The position numbers were made by a program, and so were the translations under genes. A stretch of 64,000 nucleotides of DNA, taken from Mesorhizobium sp. B2-4-3. Lineage in GTDB: Bacteria; Pseudomonadota; Alphaproteobacteria; Rhizobiales; Rhizobiaceae. Positions 30,738 through 40,403 of the stretch are shown here, in pieces. How positions within the stretch are numbered: position 1 is the first letter of the stretch; each line of letters begins with the position of its first letter. Under the pieces are notes generated by a model. The model searched no databases. It had not been told where the DNA came from and worked only from the letters and a program-made list of their open reading frames with translations. The DNA lies in contig NZ_VFVL01000008.1 in the NCBI RefSeq assembly GCF_006442815.1, forward strand, positions 1-64,000. Direction: 5' to 3'.

Positions 30738-31805
30738 ATGACGGTGTCAGGGCGGAAAAAACAGCGGAAATCCACGGCGCCGACCATGCTGCACGTGGCT
30801 GAGGCGGCGCGTGTGTCCGTGGCCACCGTGTCGGCAGTGCTCAACGGCACCGCCACCGTCAGCCCCGAGCTTACCCAGCGCATCGAGCAGGCGATCCGCG
30901 ACATCGGCTACAAGCGCAACGCCATTGCCCGCAGCCTCAAGATGGGCACCACGCGGACCATCGGCCTGACCGTGCCGCATATCACCAACCCGTTCTTCAC
31001 CGATGTCGTTTCGGTCATCCAGCAGGCGTTCGACCGCGCCGGCTATGCCGTCATGCTGTGCTGCACGGACGAGGACCTGAACACGCAGGACGAGCAGATC
31101 CGGCTGCTGCTCGACCGCATGGTCGACGGGCTGATCGTGGCGCGCGTCGGCGACGGCGGCATCCTCAAGGGCATCGTCGAGGACGCCAACGTGCCGGTGG
31201 TGCTACTCGACCGCCTCTGCGAAGGCGTCGACACCGATGCGGTGGTGCTGGACAACCAGCGCGCCGTGTTCGACGCCGTCACCTATCTGATCCATCTCGG
31301 CCATCGCCGCATCGGCTACATCACCGGCGCATCCGACATATCGCCCATGCATGACCGCATGATCGGCTACCGCGAGGCGCTGCAGGCCGCCGGCCTGCCC
31401 GTAGCGGAGGAACTCGTTCGCTCCGGCAATTTCCACGAGATCGACGGCTACAACGCGACCATGCAATTGCTGTCGCTGCACGACCGGCCGAGCGCGATCT
31501 TCTCGGCCAACAACCCGATGGTGATCGGCACCATGAAGGCGATCCGCGACATCGGCCTATCCTGCCCCGAGGACATCTCGGTCGCCTGTTTCGATGATTT
31601 TCCCTGGTCGGACGTGTTCGTGCCGCAGCTGACCACCGTGGCGCAGCCGGTGCAGGCGATCGGCGAGCAGGCGGCGAACCTTCTGCTCGAGCGGCTGGCC
31701 GGCAATCGCGACGCGCCGCCGCGCAAGCTCATCCTAAAGGGCCGGCTGATGATCCGCAATTCCTGCCGGCCGCTGGGCGCGCTCGCGCAGACCATCAGCG
31801 CGTAA
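30738..31805 (+). CDS. LacI family transcriptional regulator of the sugar ABC transporter
   Basis: 355 residues. The helix-turn-helix and hinge are in TMLHVAEAARVSVATVSAVL and the following NGTATVS...KRNAIARSLK (about 16-65). The effector domain resembles periplasmic sugar-binding proteins (TIGLTVPHITNPFFTDVVSV, then VACFDDFPWSDVF). No Shine-Dalgarno precedes the ATG; an operator sits there instead, so the mRNA may be leaderless or the start could be the ATG at 30786. It is divergent from the transporter and probably represses both. Its 3' end overlaps the convergent phosphatase gene by 11 bases. Confidence 0.92.
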   Translation: MTVSGRKKQRKSTAPTMLHVAEAARVSVATVSAVLNGTATVSPELTQRIEQAIRDIGYKRNAIARSLKMGTTRTIGLTVPHITNPFFTDVVSVIQQAFDRAGYAVMLCCTDEDLNTQDEQIRLLLDRMVDGLIVARVGDGGILKGIVEDANVPVVLLDRLCEGVDTDAVVLDNQRAVFDAVTYLIHLGHRRIGYITGASDISPMHDRMIGYREALQAAGLPVAEELVRSGNFHEIDGYNATMQLLSLHDRPSAIFSANNPMVIGTMKAIRDIGLSCPEDISVACFDDFPWSDVFVPQLTTVAQPVQAIGEQAANLLLERLAGNRDAPPRKLILKGRLMIRNSCRPLGALAQTISA

Positions 31806-32595
31806 ATCCGAAGGCGGTCTCGCAAAGCAGCTGCAGCCTGGGGAAGATGTGTTTGCCGCCGGCGACCACTTGCGTGCCCTGGCCGACCACCGTCTTGGGG
31901 TCCGCTTTCAGCACCGTGCCGCCGGCCTCCTCGACCAGCAGCATGCCGGCCAGGCAGTCCCAGGCATTCATGTGCTTCTCGACATAGCCGAGCAGCCGGC
32001 CCGAGGCCGCATAGGCAAGCATCAGCGCGCCCGAGGCGTTGCGGTAGAAGACACCGCCCTCCCCCAATATCAGGGTGATGAGCACGACGACATTCTTGGT
32101 CGAAGCGCGGTTGGAGAGCCCGGTGCCGACCGAACCTTCCGAAAGCGAGGTGACATTGCTGGCCTTGATCGGCTTGCCGTTGAGGAAGGCGCCGCCGCCA
32201 AGGCGGGCGTAGAACGTCTCGTCGGTCGAAGGCTCATGGGTGACGCCCACGATCGTCTCGCCGTTTCTGGCGCAGGCGATCACCACGCACCAGGCGGGAA
32301 TGCCGCGCACGAAATTGGCGGTGCCGTCGATCGGGTCGATCACCCAGACATGACCGGTTGTTCCGGTCACCGCAGCGTGCTCCTCGCCGACGATGCCGTC
32401 TTGCGGATAGGCCTCGGCAATGGCCGCACGGATGAACAGCTCGACCTCGCGGTCGGCTTCCGAAACCAGATCCTGGTGGCCTTTGCTCTCGATGGTCAGA
32501 TTGTCGAGGTCGCGAAAATATTTCAGCCCCAGCTCGCCGGCGCGCCGCGCCAGGTCGATGGCAAAATGCATGCGGTCGTCGAGGTCGTGGGTCAC
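31795..32595 (-). CDS. Inositol monophosphatase family protein
   Basis: 266 residues. Metal-binding motifs of the Li-sensitive phosphatase family are present: GEE at about 70-72, VIDPIDGTANFVRG at 85-98 (D87, D90), and AWDCLAGMLLVEEAGG near 212. Substrates in the family include inositol-1-phosphate, fructose-1,6-bisphosphate, histidinol phosphate and PAP. The neighbouring sugar transporter hints at sugar or polyol phosphate, but the gene is convergent to the regulator and not in that operon. Confidence 0.88.
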   Translation of the reverse strand: MTHDLDDRMHFAIDLARRAGELGLKYFRDLDNLTIESKGHQDLVSEADREVELFIRAAIAEAYPQDGIVGEEHAAVTGTTGHVWVIDPIDGTANFVRGIPAWCVVIACARNGETIVGVTHEPSTDETFYARLGGGAFLNGKPIKASNVTSLSEGSVGTGLSNRASTKNVVVLITLILGEGGVFYRNASGALMLAYAASGRLLGYVEKHMNAWDCLAGMLLVEEAGGTVLKADPKTVVGQGTQVVAGGKHIFPRLQLLCETAFGFTR

Positions 32596-32667
32596 GGGAA
32601 ACTCCTGGCTGAGAACCGACGCCGCGCCCTTAGCAGACGAGTATGTCAGGCAAAAGCCTTGGCGCGA

Positions 32668-33666
32668 TCAGGCCGCCTTCGACATCGATTTATGCACGTC
32701 GGCGAGGATCTCGTAGGAGCGGACGCGCGCCGCGTGATCGAAGATCTGCGCCGTCACCATCAATTCGTCGGCGCCCGTGCGGTGTATGAAGGCATCGATG
32801 CCTTGGCGCACCGTTTCCGGCGAGCCGACGACGGCGCAGGACAGCGCCTGGGCAAGCATGGTTTTCGCCATCGGATCGAGATCGCGGTCGTAATTCTCGA
32901 CCGGAGGCGGCAATTGTCCGGGCCGGCCGCTGCGCAGATTGACGAAGGCCTGCTGCAGCGAGCTGAACAGAAGCTTCGCCTCGGCGTCCGTCGGAGCGGC
33001 AGAGACATTGAGGCCGAGCATGACATAGGGCTTGTCGAGCTGCGCCGAGGGCTGGAACCGCGTGCGATAAACCTCCAGCGCGTGGTCGAGCTCGGCCGGC
33101 GCGAAATGCGAGGCGAAGGCGTAAGGCAGGCCGAGCAGTGCCGCGAGCTGCGCGCCATAGAGGCTGGAGCCGAGGATCCAGACCGGAACGGCCTGGCCTT
33201 CGCCGGGCACCGCGCGGATGCGCTGGCCTTCCTCGGCCGGCTGGAAATAGCCCATCAGCTCGACCACGTCCTGCGGGAAATTGTCGGCGGACTCCAGATT
33301 GCGCCGCAGCGCCCGCGCGGTCAGCATGTCGGTGCCCGGCGCGCGGCCGAGACCGAGGTCGATGCGGCCGGGAAAAAGCGCGGCCAGCGTGCCGAACTGC
33401 TCGGCGATCACCAGTGGCGCATGGTTGGGCAGCATGATGCCGCCGGCGCCGACGCGGATCGACTTGGTGCCGCCGGCGACATGCGCGATCACGACCGACG
33501 TCGCGGCGCTCGCAATGCCCGGCATGTTGTGGTGCTCGGCCAGCCAGTAACGCTTGTAGCCCAGCCGCTCGGCATGGCGGGCAAGGTCGAGCGAATTGGC
33601 AAGCGACTGCGAGGCCGTGCTGCCTTGCGTGATCGGCGACAGGTCGAGAACCGAAAGGTCCGTCAT
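32668..33666 (-). CDS. LLM class flavin-dependent oxidoreductase (luciferase-like)
   Basis: 332 residues, bacterial luciferase-like TIM barrel. [20 protein letters not shown] opens the domain, [20 protein letters not shown] (about 40-59) is the family's flavin-site segment, and [16 protein letters not shown] is near 105. Members use FMNH2 and O2 on diverse small substrates. It starts three bases after the stop of the arylamine N-acetyltransferase gene, so the two are likely co-translated. Substrate unknown. Confidence 0.88.
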   Translation of the reverse strand: MTDLSVLDLSPITQGSTASQSLANSLDLARHAERLGYKRYWLAEHHNMPGIASAATSVVIAHVAGGTKSIRVGAGGIMLPNHAPLVIAEQFGTLAALFPGRIDLGLGRAPGTDMLTARALRRNLESADNFPQDVVELMGYFQPAEEGQRIRAVPGEGQAVPVWILGSSLYGAQLAALLGLPYAFASHFAPAELDHALEVYRTRFQPSAQLDKPYVMLGLNVSAAPTDAEAKLLFSSLQQAFVNLRSGRPGQLPPPVENYDRDLDPMAKTMLAQALSCAVVGSPETVRQGIDAFIHRTGADELMVTAQIFDHAARVRSYEILADVHKSMSKAA

Positions 33667-33669
33667 TGG

Positions 33670-34491
33670 TCAGGTCTCCACGATGCGTTTTTCCCGCAGC
33701 CTTGTCTCGAAGGCGGCGCGGTCGGGGATGACGATGGCGAGCTGGTTCTCCAGCACGTCGGCGAGCTCAGTGGCCGTCGCGATCTCGCGCTGCTCCGTGC
33801 GGCCGCCGGCATGATGCGTCGACAGTCGGTTGTTGCGCAGCGCATAGCGTCGGTCGGGCAAGGCGAGCGCGGCCACCAGCGTGGTCAGGAAATGCGAGCT
33901 CGGATGCGTCGACAGGAAATGGCTGGCGACCCGGTAATCGACCTCATAGGCTTGGCTCATGTCGAAGCGGTAGAGCGTGCGCCAATCACCGCCAATGCCT
34001 GCTTGCATGCGAAGATGGTCGCCGGTTTCGACGATGCGGAAGGCCTCGTGCGGCGTCGGCTGCTCGAGGCCCGGCTCCAGCAGCAGCGGCGCCGTCAGCG
34101 TCAGGCCGCCGAAGCCGACATCGGCGATATAGGTGCGGCCGCCAAGCTCGATGCGCAGCAGCATGTGGCTGCGCGCGGTGATGGCGTCATCAGGCTGGCC
34201 CCAGAGCACCCGCGCCGCCAGTCCGCTGGCCGTGAACCCCAGCGCCGTCAGCGCATGCATGAAGATCAGATTATGCTCGAAGCAATAGCCGCCGCGGCCC
34301 TGGCCAAAAATCTTGTCCTGCAGCGAAGCGACGTCGAGGCCGACGGAAACGCCCATCAAGGCGTCGATGTTCTCGAACGGGATCGCCCGCGGCTGGATGG
34401 CGTGCAGCGCCTGCAGCGTGGCGAGCGAAACGTCGGTTGGCCCGTCATAGCCTATGCGGGCGAAATAGCCATCGAGATCGAAGTCGCTCAT
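33670..34491 (-). CDS. nat: Arylamine N-acetyltransferase
   Basis: 273 residues. The catalytic triad is complete: C70 in [11 protein letters not shown]109 in [10 protein letters not shown] and D124 in YIADVGFGG, the standard NAT spacing. The enzyme transfers acetyl groups from acetyl-CoA to arylamines and hydrazines. The start [17 protein letters not shown] at 34491 matches family N-termini; the frame is open 60 bases further upstream but that extension is not family-like. No strong ribosome-binding site is seen. It forms a two-gene unit with the LLM oxidoreductase. Confidence 0.93.
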   Translation of the reverse strand: MSDFDLDGYFARIGYDGPTDVSLATLQALHAIQPRAIPFENIDALMGVSVGLDVASLQDKIFGQGRGGYCFEHNLIFMHALTALGFTASGLAARVLWGQPDDAITARSHMLLRIELGGRTYIADVGFGGLTLTAPLLLEPGLEQPTPHEAFRIVETGDHLRMQAGIGGDWRTLYRFDMSQAYEVDYRVASHFLSTHPSSHFLTTLVAALALPDRRYALRNNRLSTHHAGGRTEQREIATATELADVLENQLAIVIPDRAAFETRLREKRIVET

Positions 34492-34580
34492 ACAGGCAGG
34501 GTCCGGCTTGATCGGTCCGATATAGGCACTCGCCGGCGGTGCCGCAAACAATGTGCGAGGTTTGAGATTATGCCAGGGCT

Positions 34581-35750
34581 TCAGGGCGCGGATTTATGAT
34601 TGTTCTCGCTCGCTTCCTCGTCCACAGCCATGGACTGCTGCGCCGCGAGGAAGTTGCCGACATGGCTCAAGCCCTCGAAATGGTCGCAGAAGACCTTGAT
34701 GACGACCAGCAGCGGCACCGCCATCAGCGCGCCGACGAAGCCCCACAGCCAAGACCAGAAGGCGATGGCGATGAAGATCGCCACCGCGTTGATCTCGAGG
34801 CGCCGCCCGACCACCATCGGCGTCACGAACTGGCCTTCGACGATGTCGCACAACACCACGAAAGCCGGCGCCAGCAGCGCATAGGCGATGGTGTCGAAGC
34901 TGATCAGCGCGATGACGGCGACGAGCAGGACGGTCATCAGCGCGCCGACATAGGGCAGGAAATTGAGCAATGCCGCCGCCGCACCCCAGACCAGCGGATT
35001 GGGCATGCCGAGCCCCCACAGGCCCAGCCCGATCACCGTGCCGAGACCCGCATTGATGAGGGAGACCGTAAGCAGATAGTGCGAGATCTCGCGCTCGACG
35101 TCATAGACGACGCGCAACGCCCGCTTCTTCTGGGTCATGCTGGTGAAGGACTGGACGATCTTCTCGTAGAACAGCGTGCCCGAGGCGAGCAGGAACAGCG
35201 ACAGCACGAAGACGATGGTGATCGAGGTGCCGGCTTCCAGGATATTGCTGGCCGCCGTGGAAAGAACGCCGGAAGGCGTCACCGCGACCCGCTGCACGCC
35301 CGGCTCCTGCGAAGTCTCGGTCAGCGCTTCCAGCTGATGCGCGAGATCCATCACCCGTTCGAGCGGCCGCTTGAACGGCGCCAGCCGCTCGGTGAGCTGC
35401 TGGCCGATCGAATAGCTGTTGTTGATGAGGTCGATGACCGGACCGCTGAGCAGATAGCCCGCGGCGACGAAAACAAAGATGGAAAGCAGCACCAGCAGCG
35501 TCGCCGAAACCACCTCCGGAACGCCGTGCTTGCGCAGGAAGCGCACGATCGGCGTCAGCGTCAGCGCCAGCAGGAAGGCGAGGATTACCGGCATGAAGAA
35601 GTCGCGCGCGAAATAGAGCGCTGCGATCGTCAGCAGAATGAAAATCCCGATCACCAGCGACCGCGTCAGGCGCATGTCCGCCCGCGCATCGGCACGCGGA
35701 TCAGGGCTTTCGGCAACGCTCGCGCCCGAAGCGATCGGTTCGGCCTTCAT
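34581..35750 (-). CDS. AI-2E family transporter (PerM/TqsA-like permease)
   Basis: 389 residues from the ATG at 35750, which has AAGGGGAA just upstream; the open frame continues to 35855. About eight membrane segments are visible, beginning with [20 protein letters not shown]. The conserved [20 protein letters not shown] loop region is near 270 and [20 protein letters not shown] near 307. Family members export autoinducer-2 or act as ion antiporters; the function here is open. It stands alone. Confidence 0.87.
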   Translation of the reverse strand: MKAEPIASGASVAESPDPRADARADMRLTRSLVIGIFILLTIAALYFARDFFMPVILAFLLALTLTPIVRFLRKHGVPEVVSATLLVLLSIFVFVAAGYLLSGPVIDLINNSYSIGQQLTERLAPFKRPLERVMDLAHQLEALTETSQEPGVQRVAVTPSGVLSTAASNILEAGTSITIVFVLSLFLLASGTLFYEKIVQSFTSMTQKKRALRVVYDVEREISHYLLTVSLINAGLGTVIGLGLWGLGMPNPLVWGAAAALLNFLPYVGALMTVLLVAVIALISFDTIAYALLAPAFVVLCDIVEGQFVTPMVVGRRLEINAVAIFIAIAFWSWLWGFVGALMAVPLLVVIKVFCDHFEGLSHVGNFLAAQQSMAVDEEASENNHKSAP

Positions 35751-35866
35751 CGGTTCCCCTTGCAAGCCCGCCACCCAAACAATGAATGCATGGCAGGCTT
35801 GTGCCCGAAACGCGGGAGTTCCGGGCAAGGTTCCATGAGCCGGCTTATCGCTCATGCGGTCGCGCT

Positions 35867-35883
35867 ATTACATGACGTGTAAT
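35867..35883. promoter_or_regulatory. Inverted repeat ATTACA-N5-TGTAAT upstream of the CMD gene
   Basis: ATTACATGACGTGTAAT has exact six-base arms. It lies about 120 bases upstream of the CMD-family gene and 117 bases upstream of the AI-2E transporter start, in the divergent promoter. AT-rich against its surroundings, it looks like an operator; the bound regulator is unknown. Confidence 0.4.
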
Positions 35884-36004
35884 TGAGCCGCTGCGCCGGC
35901 CGGGCCTAATACGGGGCAGGCTTTCACGACGACAGAGCGAGAAGGCCGGCGCGGCCGGAACCTCGTCCGCGCGATCCCATCCGATTTTGCAAGAGGACGT
36001 TACA

Positions 36005-36568
36005 ATGCAAAGATTCAACCTTCAGACGATCGAGTCGGCGCCCGAAAGATCCAGGCCTGCGCTGAAGGCATTGGAAGAGAAGTTCGGCTTTCTTCCGAAC
36101 GTCATGGCGACGATGGCCAACAATCCGGTGCTTCTCAACGGGTTCGTCGCCGCCTTCGGCAGCTTTCAAGGCGGCAGCTTCGACGAGATCGAGAAGCAGG
36201 TGCTGCTGCTGACCAACGCGGTGACGATCAAATGCCCCTGGACCGTTGCCGCGCATTCGACATTCGCCATCGAGGATGGGATCGCCGAAAGCGAGGTCAA
36301 TGCGATCCGCGAAGGCAGGTTGCCGGCCAACCCGAAATACGCGGCGCTCTCGGCGCTGACGAAGGCGTTGATCGAGAAGAAGGGAAACGTCACCGATGCC
36401 GACATCGATGCGTTCACCGCGGCGGGTTACTCGAAGGCCCAGATTCTGGAAGTGGTGACCGGCATCGGCGTTTCGACGATGGCGGCAACCACGACCAACA
36501 TGGCCGGCACGCCGATCGAGGAGCGCTTTAGGGCGCAGGCATGGTCTCCGGTCGCGGCGGCGGCCTGA
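36005..36568 (+). CDS. Carboxymuconolactone decarboxylase (CMD)/AhpD-like protein
   Basis: 187 residues, all-helical AhpD-like fold. The usual CxxCxxxH redox motif appears as C77-P-W-T80-V-A-A-H84, so the second cysteine is a threonine; only the first cysteine and the histidine remain. Peroxidase activity by the standard disulphide mechanism is therefore doubtful. AGAGGA nine bases before the ATG at 36005 fixes the start. An XRE regulator follows on the same strand after 134 bases and may control it. Confidence 0.85.
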   Translation: MQRFNLQTIESAPERSRPALKALEEKFGFLPNVMATMANNPVLLNGFVAAFGSFQGGSFDEIEKQVLLLTNAVTIKCPWTVAAHSTFAIEDGIAESEVNAIREGRLPANPKYAALSALTKALIEKKGNVTDADIDAFTAAGYSKAQILEVVTGIGVSTMAATTTNMAGTPIEERFRAQAWSPVAAAA

Positions 36569-36702
36569 CAGGCGTAAAGACAAACCTGGAGCGCGACGCA
36601 CTTCAGGATGATTGGCGGCGCACGGATCGGCGCGATCCCTGCGCCGTCAAAACTTAGACCGGGTTGAAGCGTATCGCAGCGACCGCGCGAGGATCGTTGA
36701 CC

Positions 36703-37542
36703 ATGAGACCGTCGAACCTCAGGACAAGCATGACGCCCGATCTGGGTGTGCTCTTGCGCCACTGGCGCGATTTGCGCGGCACAAGCCAGCTCGATCTGTC
36801 GCTTGATACCGGCATCTCCCAACGACAGATCAGCTTCATCGAAAGCGGACGCAGCGTGCCCAACCGCGAGACCTTGATGGCCATCGCGCGGGCGCTCGAC
36901 GTGCCTTTGCGCGAGCGCAACACATTGCTGCTCGCCGCGGGCTACGCGCCGATGTTTTCCGAAAGCGCGTGGGATTCCGTGGAAATGAAAAGCGTGACCG
37001 ATGCCCTGACGCGCATCCTGCGGCAGCACGAGCCGTTTCCAGCAGTCGTGATGGATCGCTACTGGAACGTGCTCATGACCAATGAATCCGCGCCGCGCTT
37101 CTTCGGCTGCTTCATCGACATGTCCGCCCGCCAGGGACCGCGCAACATGCTGCATCTGATGTTCGATCCGCGGGGCATGCGTCCGTTCATCGCCGATTGG
37201 CCCGATGTCGCGAGGAGCCTGTTCGAGCGCGTCTATCGTGAATCCATCGGCCGCGTTCTCGACGAGAAGACGAAGACCCTGCTGGCGGAATTGCTCGCCT
37301 ATCCGGATGTGAAAAGCGAATGGAAAAATCCGATGGCAATGGGGTTCACGCCGGTCATTCCCATGGGCTTCGTCAAGAAAGGCAGGGTTCTCAATTACTT
37401 TTCGATGGTCACCACGGTCGGGACGCCGCAAACCGTCGCCGCCCAGGAGCTGCGCGTCGAGTGCATGTTCCCGGCGGACGAGGCAACCGAGGCGCTTCAT
37501 GCCGAAATGATGGCCGCCTGCGCCGGGCATCCAGAGGCCTAG
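36703..37542 (+). CDS. XRE family regulator with MmyB-like ligand-binding domain
   Basis: 279 residues from the ATG at 36703 (GAGGA nine bases upstream); starts at 36664 (TTG) and 36730 (ATG) are also in frame. The helix-turn-helix is LGVLLRHWRDLRGTSQLDLS, then TGISQRQISFIESGRSVPNR. The C-terminal MmyB-like domain (about 100-270, YWNVLMTNESAPRFFGCF and HLMFDPRGMRPFIADWPDVA) is thought to bind a fatty-acid-like or other small ligand. It follows the CMD gene and may act on it. Confidence 0.88.
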   Translation: MRPSNLRTSMTPDLGVLLRHWRDLRGTSQLDLSLDTGISQRQISFIESGRSVPNRETLMAIARALDVPLRERNTLLLAAGYAPMFSESAWDSVEMKSVTDALTRILRQHEPFPAVVMDRYWNVLMTNESAPRFFGCFIDMSARQGPRNMLHLMFDPRGMRPFIADWPDVARSLFERVYRESIGRVLDEKTKTLLAELLAYPDVKSEWKNPMAMGFTPVIPMGFVKKGRVLNYFSMVTTVGTPQTVAAQELRVECMFPADEATEALHAEMMAACAGHPEA

Positions 37543-37655
37543 AGCAATTCTAGGAAAAGTGTGAGCGGTTAGGCTCGGCGACTTCGCCGTAGCCTCCCGT
37601 CCGGAATTGCGTCAAAACAGGGAAATGGAGCGGTTTCCGTGGAAACGGTGAAACA
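37543..37655. repeat. AGAGCAATTC...GGAAAAGTGTGAGCGGTT dispersed repeat
   Basis: The element begins one base after the XRE stop codon with AGAGCAATTCTAGGAAAAGT, continues through a GGCTCGGCGA-CTTCGCCGTAGCC hairpin, GTCCGGAATTGCGTCAAAAC and GGTTTCCGTGGAAACGG. The AAAAGTGTGAGCGGTT core relates it to the palindromes at 22938, 49482, 59006 and 60901. Confidence 0.6.
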
Positions 37656-37661
37656 CACCTA

Positions 37662-38039
37662 GTTCCCCGACACAGGGATTTTGAAAGATTGCCGTTTGTC
37701 CTGGTGTAAGATTTCCGTTCATTTGCGTGAAATCAGCGCAAACGCCGGAGATTGGTTGAAGCCGCCCCAACCTCGTCATTCTATGGCGGAGCAAGGAGCA
37801 AAGCGACGCGGCGCAGACCATAGAATCCATGCCGTGACTTCGAAGCGTTGCTGCCGTCCAGAATTCTGCTCCGTTGCACGCCTTGGCGAAGGTAACGGCA
37901 TGGATTCTAGGGTCTTCGCGACGGAGCTCCGCCCTAGAATGACGATCGCGATTGCGCGTTTCGGCCAATCTCCAAGGCATGCACCTGCCAACGCAAACAG
38001 AGCCGACCGGTCAAGATCCCTGCGCTGGGGAACTGCAAC
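37662..38039 (+). repeat. Large palindromic composite repeat, copy D (longest)
   Basis: Both outer ends are present: CCCCGACACAGGGATTTTGA with GCCGTTTGTCC on the left, and CCAACGCAAACAGAGCCGAC with AAGATCCCTGCGCTGGGGAA on the right. The hairpins are GTCATTCTATGGCGGAGC with CCATAGAATCCATG, then GGATTCTAGGG with CCCTAGAATGACG. The centre has CAGAATTCTG. It lies between convergent XRE and LLM genes. Confidence 0.85.
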
Positions 38040-38060
38040 CATGGAGGCTTTCGCAGCCGC

Positions 38061-39122
38061 TCAGGCGGCCGGTGCCGGCGCCGCGGGCGCGGCCTTCGCC
38101 GTTTCCTTGCGCACGATCGGCGCCACCCTGGTGCCGTAGAGCTCGATCGCCTTCATGATCTTGGCGTGCGGCATGGTGCCGATCGCCATTTGCAGCAGGA
38201 AGCGGTCGTTGCCGAAAATCCTGTACTGGGCGACGATCTTTTCCGCCACGGCTTCGGGATTGCCGACGAACAAGGCACCACCGGGACCTCGCGCGTGGTC
38301 GAAATGGGCGCGCGAGGTCGGGCCCCAGCCGCGCTCGCGGCCGATGCGGTTCATTACTTCGGCCTGCGGTCCGTAGAAATCGTCGGCCGCCTGTTCGGTC
38401 GTCTCGGCGATGAAGCCGTGCACGTTGATGCTGGTGGCAAGCTTTGCCGGGTCGGTGCCGGCGCGCCGCGCCGCCTCGCGATAGATATCGAACAGCGGCG
38501 CGAAACGCGCCGGCTCGCCGCCGATGATGGCGAGCGCCAGCGGCAGGCCGAGCACGCCCGCGCGGGCGGCGGATTGCGGCGTGCCGCCGATGGCGATCCA
38601 GACCGGCAGTTTTTCCTGCAACGGTCGCGGATAGACGCCGCGGCCGTTGATCGGCGCGCGCAGCTTGCCCTGCCACGTCACTGTCACCTGGTCGCGGATG
38701 GCGAGCAACAGGTCGAGCTTCTCGGCGAAGAGCTCGTCATAGTCCTCGAGATTGTAGCCGAACAGCGGGAAGGATTCGATGAAGGAGCCGCGCCCGGCCA
38801 TGATCTCGGCGCGGCCGTCGGACAGAAGGTCGAGCGTCGCGAATTGTTGGAAGACGCGCACCGGATCGTCGGAGGAAAGCACCGTGACCGCGCTGGTCAG
38901 GCGGATGCGCTTCGTGCGCTCGGCCGCCGCGGCAAGCGCCACCACCGGCGCCGAGGCGGCATAGTCGGGGCGGTGATGCTCGCCGAGGCCGAACACGTCG
39001 AGGCCGACCTGGTCGGCCAGCTCGATTTCCTCGATGAGGTTGCGCAGCCGCTCATGCGGGTCGATCGCGCCGACACCCGGCTCCGGGCTGACATCGGCGA
39101 AAGTGTAGAGACCGAGTTCCAT
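38061..39122 (-). CDS. LLM class flavin-dependent oxidoreductase (second, unrelated copy)
   Basis: 353 residues, luciferase-like barrel. [20 protein letters not shown] starts it; [20 protein letters not shown] near 48 and [20 protein letters not shown] near 100 are typical. It differs strongly from the protein at 32668-33666, so the two are not recent duplicates. It ends in an Ala/Pro-rich tail ([13 protein letters not shown]). The substrate is unknown and the gene stands alone. Confidence 0.88.
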   Translation of the reverse strand: MELGLYTFADVSPEPGVGAIDPHERLRNLIEEIELADQVGLDVFGLGEHHRPDYAASAPVVALAAAAERTKRIRLTSAVTVLSSDDPVRVFQQFATLDLLSDGRAEIMAGRGSFIESFPLFGYNLEDYDELFAEKLDLLLAIRDQVTVTWQGKLRAPINGRGVYPRPLQEKLPVWIAIGGTPQSAARAGVLGLPLALAIIGGEPARFAPLFDIYREAARRAGTDPAKLATSINVHGFIAETTEQAADDFYGPQAEVMNRIGRERGWGPTSRAHFDHARGPGGALFVGNPEAVAEKIVAQYRIFGNDRFLLQMAIGTMPHAKIMKAIELYGTRVAPIVRKETAKAAPAAPAPAA

Positions 39123-39347
39123 CTGGGCTTATCCTGAGGTGTTCATATGGGTGTTGCTTGTCGGCACTAGAGGTAGCCATCTACCGTTCTGCCCGCCAGA
39201 TGTGCGATCTGTGAACAGTGCATCGCGCGCTGCCGAGGCGTATCCCTGCGGCAACAAGCCCGGATTTTTCATGGCTGCCATACCGTTTTGGCGCTTGAAC
39301 TTGCCGCTTTCACGCGTATGTAAGCGTCGCGAATAGACTGCAGGGAA

Positions 39348-39782
39348 GTGCACTTGGCTATCTACAGGGAAAAAGACATTTTCGAGCGGCGCAATGCCGC
39401 GAACGAGGCAAAGAAGGCGCTGCTCGAGCGCTTCAAGGCAAAACCGGCGGCGGATGATCCGACAGTGCTGGCTCGCCAGGCCGAACGCAAGGCTATCCTT
39501 GAGGCCCGCGCCATCCGCGATGCGGAAAAGGCAAGGCTGAAGCAGGAGAAGCTGGCGCGCGAGGCGGCCGAGAAGGCCGAGCGGGAGGCGATTGCCGAGG
39601 CGGCGCGTCTTGCGGCGGAAGCAGCGGCGGCCGAAGAGGCCAAGCGCCGCGAGGCCGAGGACTCCGAGCGCATCGCTTTCGAGCTTGCCGATGAGGCCGC
39701 GCGTAAGGCCAAGCGTGACGCACGCTACGCCGCTCGCAAGTCACGCGTCGGCCGCACGCCTCCGGGCTTCTCCGCCCGCTAG
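39348..39782 (+). CDS. DUF6481-like coiled-coil protein
   Basis: About 144 residues, highly charged and rich in Ala, Glu, Lys and Arg, predicted as one long helix or coiled coil (about 15-130). It ends RDARYAARKSRVGRTPPGFS. The pattern resembles DUF6481 proteins of rhizobia, function unknown. No ATG exists: GTG at 39348 or TTG at 39354 are the candidates, and AGGGAAG at 39343-39348 has the better spacing for the TTG. Cytosolic, no signal peptide. A hairpin follows the gene. Confidence 0.72.
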   Translation: MHLAIYREKDIFERRNAANEAKKALLERFKAKPAADDPTVLARQAERKAILEARAIRDAEKARLKQEKLAREAAEKAEREAIAEAARLAAEAAAAEEAKRREAEDSERIAFELADEAARKAKRDARYAARKSRVGRTPPGFSAR

Positions 39783-39800
39783 AGCAATTTCAGGAAAATG

Positions 39801-39829
39801 GTTCAGGGTCGCCGAAAGCGGCCCTGAAC
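39801..39829 (+). terminator. Hairpin after the DUF6481-like gene
   Basis: GTTCAGGGTCGC (39801-39812) pairs with GCGGCCCTGAAC (39818-39829) with one T-G pair and a CGAAA loop. It starts 18 bases after the stop. Only a weak GTTTGT tract follows, so termination efficiency is uncertain. It lies inside an element starting AGAGCAATTTCAGGAAAA, related to the repeat at 37543. Confidence 0.5.
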
Positions 39830-39901
39830 GCGTTTGTGCTACGGATTGCGATAACGACGTGCATGAAAACAAAGGCTTGAAGCGCGTCGCCTGAATTCGC
39901 T

Positions 39902-40216
39902 TTATGCGACCAGCTTCAGCCCGACGATGCCGCAGACGATCAGGCCGATACAGGCAAGCCGGACAATCGTCGAGGGCTCGCCGAGCAGCCAGATGCCGAG
40001 CAGCGCCGTGCCGACGGTGCCGATGCCGGTCCACACCGCATAGGCCGTGCCGACGGGCAGCATCTTCAGCGCCAGCCCGAGCAGGCCGAGGCTGACGATC
40101 ATCGAGGCAATGGTGAGAACGGTCGGCAGCGGCTTCGAGAAGCCGTCGGTATATTTGAGGCCGATCGCCCAGCCGATCTCGAACAGGCCGGCGAAGAAAA
40201 GAAGAATCCAGGACAT
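39902..40216 (-). CDS. gdx: SMR-family guanidinium exporter SugE/Gdx
   Basis: 104 residues with four membrane helices, the exact size of SugE/Gdx. E13 in [20 protein letters not shown] is the essential proton and substrate-coupling glutamate; the KYTDGF and AYAVWTGIG segments are those of the Gdx (SugE) branch rather than EmrE. Gdx exports guanidinium in exchange for protons. GGAG eight bases before the ATG at 40216 selects that start over the GTG at 40225. The guanidine-II riboswitch in the leader supports the substrate assignment. It is convergent with DUF6481, and its leader faces the small lysine-rich gene. Confidence 0.93.
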   Translation of the reverse strand: MSWILLFFAGLFEIGWAIGLKYTDGFSKPLPTVLTIASMIVSLGLLGLALKMLPVGTAYAVWTGIGTVGTALLGIWLLGEPSTIVRLACIGLIVCGIVGLKLVA

Positions 40217-40260
40217 CGAAGACACTCCGTCATTCCAGCATCGCCCGAGATGCTTGGTGG

Positions 40261-40302
40261 CGGGTCGTCCCGGCCGGCTTTCGGGGAAGCAAGGTCGTCC
40301 TC
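40261..40302 (-). ncRNA. Guanidine-II (mini-ykkC) riboswitch
   Basis: Two tandem hairpins with ACGR loops on the minus strand: GAGG-ACGA-CCTT (40302-40291) and CGGG-ACGA-CCCG (40272-40261), separated by an 18-base linker. This is the defining pattern of the mini-ykkC motif. The second hairpin is 44 bases before the sugE/gdx ATG, and the ribosome-binding site GGAG lies between. Guanidine binding is expected to expose the site and turn on translation. Confidence 0.88.
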
Positions 40303-40403
40303 GCCCTTCGATACGGGGTGGCCTCGATCAACAAAACACCGGCAGCATTGTCATGCCGCCGGTTCAAAGTCAGCATTGAGCCGGATCGACCGAATTCGGC
40401 CGC

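Noticed and set aside
31849..34599. A 916-codon plus-strand frame across the phosphatase, LLM and NAT genes
   Set aside because: It runs antisense through three well-supported genes and shows no protein-like motifs.
32668..39122. The two luciferase-like genes as a light-emission (lux) system
   Set aside because: They are unrelated single LLM oxidoreductases without luxCDE partners.
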